From contig JADJQN010000003.1 in NCBI GenBank assembly GCA_016712745.1, positions 434,001 through 498,000 of the forward strand: a stretch of DNA of 64,000 bases. The letters run 5' to 3'. This document shows positions 60,034 to 64,000 of the stretch, one piece after another. Position 1 is the first letter of the stretch, and each line of letters starts with the position of its first letter. A model generated the notes under the pieces. The model did no database searches. It had not been told where the DNA came from and saw only the letters and a list, made by a program, of their open reading frames with translations. The DNA is from Sandaracinaceae bacterium. GTDB lineage: Bacteria > Myxococcota_A > Polyangia > Polyangiales > JADJQN01. The position numbers and the translations under genes were made by a program.

Positions 60034-63000
60034 CTATGCACACGTGCATGACGGAGCGTCGTCGATGCACATCGTCTCAGTGGTGAGGACCACGCGATCA
60101 ATCTCTACGCCACCATGACTCGGCGCTACATGAAGTGTGTGGAGCGCGTCGCCCGTCAACGACAGCGACGATGCTTGTCCGCCGGTTGCACAATCAAGGC
60201 GCACCCAAGTCCATGCGTCACTATTGGTGCAGCCCACCTGGCGCGCATCACCAATCGCCTCATCTGCCCACACGTAAGCGCTGGCGGCTGCGCCCGTCGT
60301 TGTACGCAGACGTACCCAGACCTGGTAGGTCGCGTCGGCGCGCGGCTCGACGTCGAGCTCCACCTGCGGAGCTGTCGCAAGAGCTGCATCGAAGACCTCG
60401 GACGCACGCGCGGCTTCAACCGCGACGTAACCCGTTAGGCCGCGATATTCGCCGCTCGATGCGCCAGGCGCGTCACTTGCAATCCGAACGTCCGACGCAG
60501 CATCGAAAACCTCGGCATCGAAAACCAAATCGCTCGACCACCAGTTGGGATGAGTGAAGTCGTGCCACGCATCAACCTGGATAACTGTCGCGGGCGTGGT
60601 CGCAAAGTCTGCGATGTAGATGCTGCCTTGGACCCGAGCATCGAGACGAAGCGACTTCATCGGTGTCTCGGCATTGCCATCATGATCGATGTCTACAACA
60701 GCCGATGCCGTGGTGACTTGATACGAGGCGCCATCATTCTCGTTGGGCATCAAAGCAACGGCGATCAGCACGCGTGTCCCCGAACGGTGGGCCGTGGCCG
60801 CGATCGCGGGTGAGCTCGTAGCAATAGCGCCAAGCCATTGCCCAGATGGACTTCGCAGGATGTCTTCGCCTCGACTTACCGCGGCCTGCGCGTACGAGGG
60901 AATCAGCGTTTGCCATGCATGGTGATTCGGGTTCTGAACAGTCTGCGCGGCGCACGTGCCGTCCGATTCTTGGCAATCCAAGTCGTTGCACACGCCCCAC
61001 GCGCAGGAGCCGCCTCGCTCGCTCGGGATGACGAAGAACGCTGGCACGTAGGTGAGCGCGCCAGCGACCCCCATCACCTTCAGCAAGCCGAGCCACTGGC
61101 CGGGGCGAATGTTCTTCTGCTCCATGTACGACCAGCCCGCCGCGACATACGGCATAGACCATGGGCTGCCAGCGTCGATCTCAGTTTGACGCGCCTCGAA
61201 CAACCACGAGATGCCATGACGATCCGCGATGGTGTTGTACCAACGGTACGCACTCGACGGATAGATATAGGGCGTGGCATAGCGATATCGATCGGAGCCA
61301 TCGGAGGCGGGATCGAGCGTCATGGGCATCGGATCATTTTCAAGACGCGTGTACTGAAACTCTCCGTCGTAAAATGCGTTGCCGCTGATGCTGTACACAT
61401 GCGCGGCTGGCGCATGCACGTAGTCTCGGCGCGCGCCGTCGACCATCGCACGATGCTGTTCCGAAATTCCCTTGGACAGGCACGCGCGCCAGGACAAGCC
61501 GAGGCCGTCGCAATAAGAGCGCGTTGCGGCGTTGGCAGGCAAGTCCTTCACGCTATCCCAGTCGTCCGTATCGATTCGCTGAAACGTCGCGCCGGAGCCA
61601 CCTTCGATATCGACTTCGAGCACATCGACGTTGTGCTCAAAAAAAGTTTCGATACCGGCAATGTTGTCGCCGCAGTTGGCGTAGCCAAGGTCTTCGTACT
61701 GCTCTAGCGAAGACGCCGGCGATACGCCGAGTACGTTTCCGGATGCATCCACCACGCTCAAGCCAATCGTTGACTCGTTTGAAATGCCGCAAATAAGCTC
61801 GAGCGGCCACGCATCGGGCATGGCGCGAATGAATTGAGTGTATGGATTGTCCTCGGGATAGGCCTTCCCATGGCCACTGAGAATTCCGCTCACGCCGTAG
61901 TTCCACTTGGCGGCAAGCTCTTGCGCTTCGGGCGCACGCAGCACGTCGAAGTCGCGTTGCGATACGCTGCCGACTTCATTCGGATGCGAGTACATCGCAG
62001 GGTCGTCTGGAGCGACGGCGTACACGCCATGCGTCCACGCCGAGAGAATGCGCGGCATTGTGTGACCGCGTTTGTGACGAGGAAGTGGTGCAGTTGAGAG
62101 CTGCGTTCCGGTGCCCATCGACGGCGCGTATGGGTACGTTTCGTCGAAGCCTGGCTCGAAGAGTTCGCTCACGACGCCTACGCCATGAGCGGGGCGTGTG
62201 CATTGACGGGGTTCGCACCGGTCGCTATCGCTTGGTCGGGTGCCGGCGAGAGATTCGCGCGAGCGCTGTGCGATAAAGCTTGCCGGCAGCACTCGCGCAT
62301 ACAAAGAGAGCTCGTCGATGTCGACGCCCTTGCTCGCATAAAAACCTGACTGCACGCGCGTGAGGCTCGCGAGAGCGCCTCCCACATCTTGCGTGAGTTC
62401 GGGCGGGCTCTCTCCGTCGATCCACAGCGTAACGGCAAGGCTGCCGCTGACTTCACCGATTACAATCGCGACGTGGTGCCAGCTGCCGTCCGCGAGATGT
62501 CCCCACGTCGTCACGCCTCCTCCGTTCATCACGAACTCTGCGGCACCTGCGCCGGCGTTCACGCTGATCTCGTCGCGCGAGTAGTGGATGGATGCTCCTC
62601 CAAAGTCGAAGAGGTCCGTTCGATTGCCAAGGGCCCAACCAGGTAAGCCCTGCCAATCAAGCGGCTGACTAAATCGCATCAGCATTTCGATCGTCGCACC
62701 TTCAGTCGCAACGATGCTCGCGCTGCCACTTGTGGCGAAGGTTCCATCGGGTGCCTTGACGAATGCGTACCCGCCACCGACTGCGGTGTCGTCCGAAACC
62801 TCCGTCAAGCGCACGGAGATTGGTCGCGCTCCAGATGCTGACGAGTCGGCGTTTGGCGCGCCCGGATCGAACGACCAACGTGCCGCTGGAGCGTACTCGG
62901 TGCCCGCCGCACACGAACCTGGCGCGGCGATCGGTTCGCAGGGCAAGAAGACGACCGGCGCAAGCGGACTAGGAGCAACGCAGGCGCCATCGCCGCCAAA

Positions 63001-63168
63001 GACCATCGCGTCGCGCGCGCCACCATCGATGCGAATGGGGCCGCCATCTGTCTGCATGCCAGCGTCCACTCCAGGAACGGTGACGAGACCATCACCGAGC
63101 TGCCCGTCGCATGCGCAAAGGAGTGCCGCGCAGCACCCGAGCCAGGTCAGGAGAATCTTTGTGGACAC
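60034..63168 (-). CDS. Large secreted lipoprotein with LamG-like and CBM-like domains (candidate glycosidase)
   Basis: 1,044 residues; the GTG at 63168 has aaggagg five bases upstream. The signal STKILLTWLGCCAALLCAC is a lipoprotein signal. Residues 90-310 are a LamG/concanavalin-like domain (WSFDPGAPNADSSASGARPISV, SWHHVAIVIGEVSGSLAVTLWIDGE). Residues 330-830 form a large unrecognised domain with acidic and aromatic residues (VDVLEVDIEGGSGATFQRID, YIYPSSAYRWYNTIADRHG, WLFEARQTEIDAGSPWSM) that could be a TIM-barrel glycosidase. Residues 890-1044 look like a CBM6/35 domain (YQVWVRLRTTTGAAASAYVW, GDALHTLHVAPSHGGVEIDRVVL). Polysaccharide binding or degradation at the cell surface is the best guess. 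Confidence 0.75.
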   Translation of the reverse strand: MSTKILLTWLGCCAALLCACDGQLGDGLVTVPGVDAGMQTDGGPIRIDGGARDAMVFGGDGACVAPSPLAPVVFLPCEPIAAPGSCAAGTEYAPAARWSFDPGAPNADSSASGARPISVRLTEVSDDTAVGGGYAFVKAPDGTFATSGSASIVATEGATIEMLMRFSQPLDWQGLPGWALGNRTDLFDFGGASIHYSRDEISVNAGAGAAEFVMNGGGVTTWGHLADGSWHHVAIVIGEVSGSLAVTLWIDGESPPELTQDVGGALASLTRVQSGFYASKGVDIDELSLYARVLPASFIAQRSRESLAGTRPSDSDRCEPRQCTRPAHGVGVVSELFEPGFDETYPYAPSMGTGTQLSTAPLPRHKRGHTMPRILSAWTHGVYAVAPDDPAMYSHPNEVGSVSQRDFDVLRAPEAQELAAKWNYGVSGILSGHGKAYPEDNPYTQFIRAMPDAWPLELICGISNESTIGLSVVDASGNVLGVSPASSLEQYEDLGYANCGDNIAGIETFFEHNVDVLEVDIEGGSGATFQRIDTDDWDSVKDLPANAATRSYCDGLGLSWRACLSKGISEQHRAMVDGARRDYVHAPAAHVYSISGNAFYDGEFQYTRLENDPMPMTLDPASDGSDRYRYATPYIYPSSAYRWYNTIADRHGISWLFEARQTEIDAGSPWSMPYVAAGWSYMEQKNIRPGQWLGLLKVMGVAGALTYVPAFFVIPSERGGSCAWGVCNDLDCQESDGTCAAQTVQNPNHHAWQTLIPSYAQAAVSRGEDILRSPSGQWLGAIATSSPAIAATAHRSGTRVLIAVALMPNENDGASYQVTTASAVVDIDHDGNAETPMKSLRLDARVQGSIYIADFATTPATVIQVDAWHDFTHPNWWSSDLVFDAEVFDAASDVRIASDAPGASSGEYRGLTGYVAVEAARASEVFDAALATAPQVELDVEPRADATYQVWVRLRTTTGAAASAYVWADEAIGDARQVGCTNSDAWTWVRLDCATGGQASSLSLTGDALHTLHVAPSHGGVEIDRVVLTTETMCIDDAPSCTCA

Positions 63169-63322
63169 GACGGCCTCCTTACCAGGCAATTCTAACGCGC
63201 ATACCTAGAGCCACGCGCACTAAACGCCTGCTCAAGGACCGATTTAAGCAGGCCGTGGCAACTTGGACCGGACTATTTGGAGGAGCGTCCTCCTGCGTGA
63301 TAATCACCAGAGCGGGGGGTTC

Positions 63323-64000
63323 ATGGTTCGGCTGTTTGTCCTAGTGTCATTCCTTGCCGCGGGGTGCGGGAGGATCGGTTTCGATCCGCACTCGTCCAGC
63401 CCCGACGCATCGACCCCTGCGGACGGAGGCGGAGAAACACGAAGCGACGCCAGCGGTCACGACGCCGCGCTGTTCGACGCCCCGCCGATGGACGCGACTG
63501 TCGATGCGAACGTTGAGGACATGCTGCCGTCCCGCGCCGTCATCGTGGCCCCCACGAGCGGACTCTCTACGACGGAGGTTGGTGGAACAGCCGCGTTTGC
63601 TGTGTCGCTCAGCTCTGAGCCGCTTGCCGATGTGACAATTGCGCTGGTCTCGAGTGCGACGGGCGAAGGCACAGTCGCGCTGTCCTCGCTCTTGTTTACC
63701 CGCGAGAACTGGGACGCGGTGCATATGGTCGTGATCACCGGAGTCGATGACCCCGTGGCCGACGGAGATCAAGCTTACACGATTGAACTCCAACCGTGCG
63801 TGGGGTCGGGGTCGGGCTATGAAGGCCTGGACCCTTCCGATGTGAGCGTGACCAACGTCGACGACGAAACCCCGGGCGTGACGGTCGTCGGCGCAACGGG
63901 CTTGATCACGACCGAAAGCGGTGGAAGCGATTCCTACACGATCGAGCTCAACACCGCACCCACCTCAGACGTCGACATTGCATTCGCATCAAGTGATCTG
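63323..64000 (+). CDS. Lipoprotein with Calx-beta-like repeats (partial, 3' end outside window)
   Basis: The ATG at 63323 is preceded by ggggggt. MVRLFVLVSFLAAGC is a lipoprotein signal; a linker DASTPADGGGETRSDASGHDA follows. From about residue 75 there are two Calx-beta-like modules, SRAVIVAPTSGLSTTEVGGTAAF... and PGVTVVGATGLITTESGGSDSY..., each starting with the G-L-T-T-E/T-E pattern and joined by VTNVDDETPG. The frame runs to the window end, so more modules or a catalytic domain may follow. A surface adhesin is likely. It is divergent from the LamG/CBM gene. Confidence 0.85.
   Translation, partial: MVRLFVLVSFLAAGCGRIGFDPHSSSPDASTPADGGGETRSDASGHDAALFDAPPMDATVDANVEDMLPSRAVIVAPTSGLSTTEVGGTAAFAVSLSSEPLADVTIALVSSATGEGTVALSSLLFTRENWDAVHMVVITGVDDPVADGDQAYTIELQPCVGSGSGYEGLDPSDVSVTNVDDETPGVTVVGATGLITTESGGSDSYTIELNTAPTSDVDIAFASSDL

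Noticed and set aside
1..64000. tRNA, rRNA, riboswitch and CRISPR signals
   Set aside because: I looked for T-loop-type sequences, rRNA-like stretches and regular spacers on both strands by eye and found none. A covariance search would be needed to exclude weak riboswitches.

Overview
The window looks like chromosomal DNA of a Myxococcota (former deltaproteobacterial) relative, probably a polyangial/Sandaracinus-type lineage. This is an inference from gene content. There are many lipoproteins whose lipobox Cys is followed by an Asp-Ala-Gly/Asp-Gly-rich linker. MopE-type and DUF4215-type Cys repeats, a Hanks kinase with PEGA repeats, an S55 (SpoIVB-like) protease, ASPIC/UnbV and FG-GAP proteins, and one-TolQ/two-TolR modules are all present. 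GC appears to be around 60% by eye. I saw no rRNA, tRNA, CRISPR array, integrase or transposase.

Layout. 1-9.9 kb: partial secreted esterase-like lipoprotein, moaA, organophosphate-type MFS carrier, 1-Cys peroxiredoxin, SMI1/KNR4-like protein, GT-C-like membrane protein, O-methyltransferase, DUF3025-like protein, HAD hydrolase and a membrane-anchored phytochelatin-synthase homologue. 10-15 kb: CRTAC1-type lipoprotein, an acyl-CoA dehydrogenase/aminoglycoside-phosphotransferase-like pair (a split ACAD10/11 arrangement) and a lone receiver protein. 15-26.5 kb: S55 protease with a propeller protein, two lipoproteins, a Ser/Thr kinase, and a protein with a cryptic RelA/SpoT-like domain. 26.7-31.4 kb: Lon overlapped by a membrane HExxH-TPR protease.

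32-37.6 kb: two complete, divergently transcribed ExbB-ExbD-ExbD proton-channel modules, bracketed by two copies of a structured repeat. 37.7-41.7 kb: a tightly overlapping chain (unknown protein, rhodanese, MauE/DoxX-like protein, secreted protein, two matrixin-like proteases with C-terminal anchors). 41.9-45.7 kb: RegB/RegA-like redox two-component pair overlapping a CcmH-like gene, then a CGLCGC-bearing beta-barrel candidate. 45.8-51.5 kb: OmpA protein, small secreted protein, sulfatase-fold lipoprotein and a SET-domain protein with a histone-H1-like tail. 51.7-64 kb: mostly cell-surface lipoproteins and secreted hydrolases, including a 1,174-residue gluzincin protease and a 1,044-residue LamG/CBM protein, with imperfect inverted repeats between them.

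The most interesting signals are: (1) a pair of intergenic elements with a conserved core of about 60 nt whose outer and inner stems differ in sequence but stay paired; (2) the cryptic RelA/SpoT-like protein; (3) the mirrored double ExbBDD locus; (4) a near-perfect 29-nt inverted repeat filling a convergent gap; (5) RegB/RegA-CcmH coupling with altered sensor residues. Functions are inferred from motifs read by eye; no searches were run.
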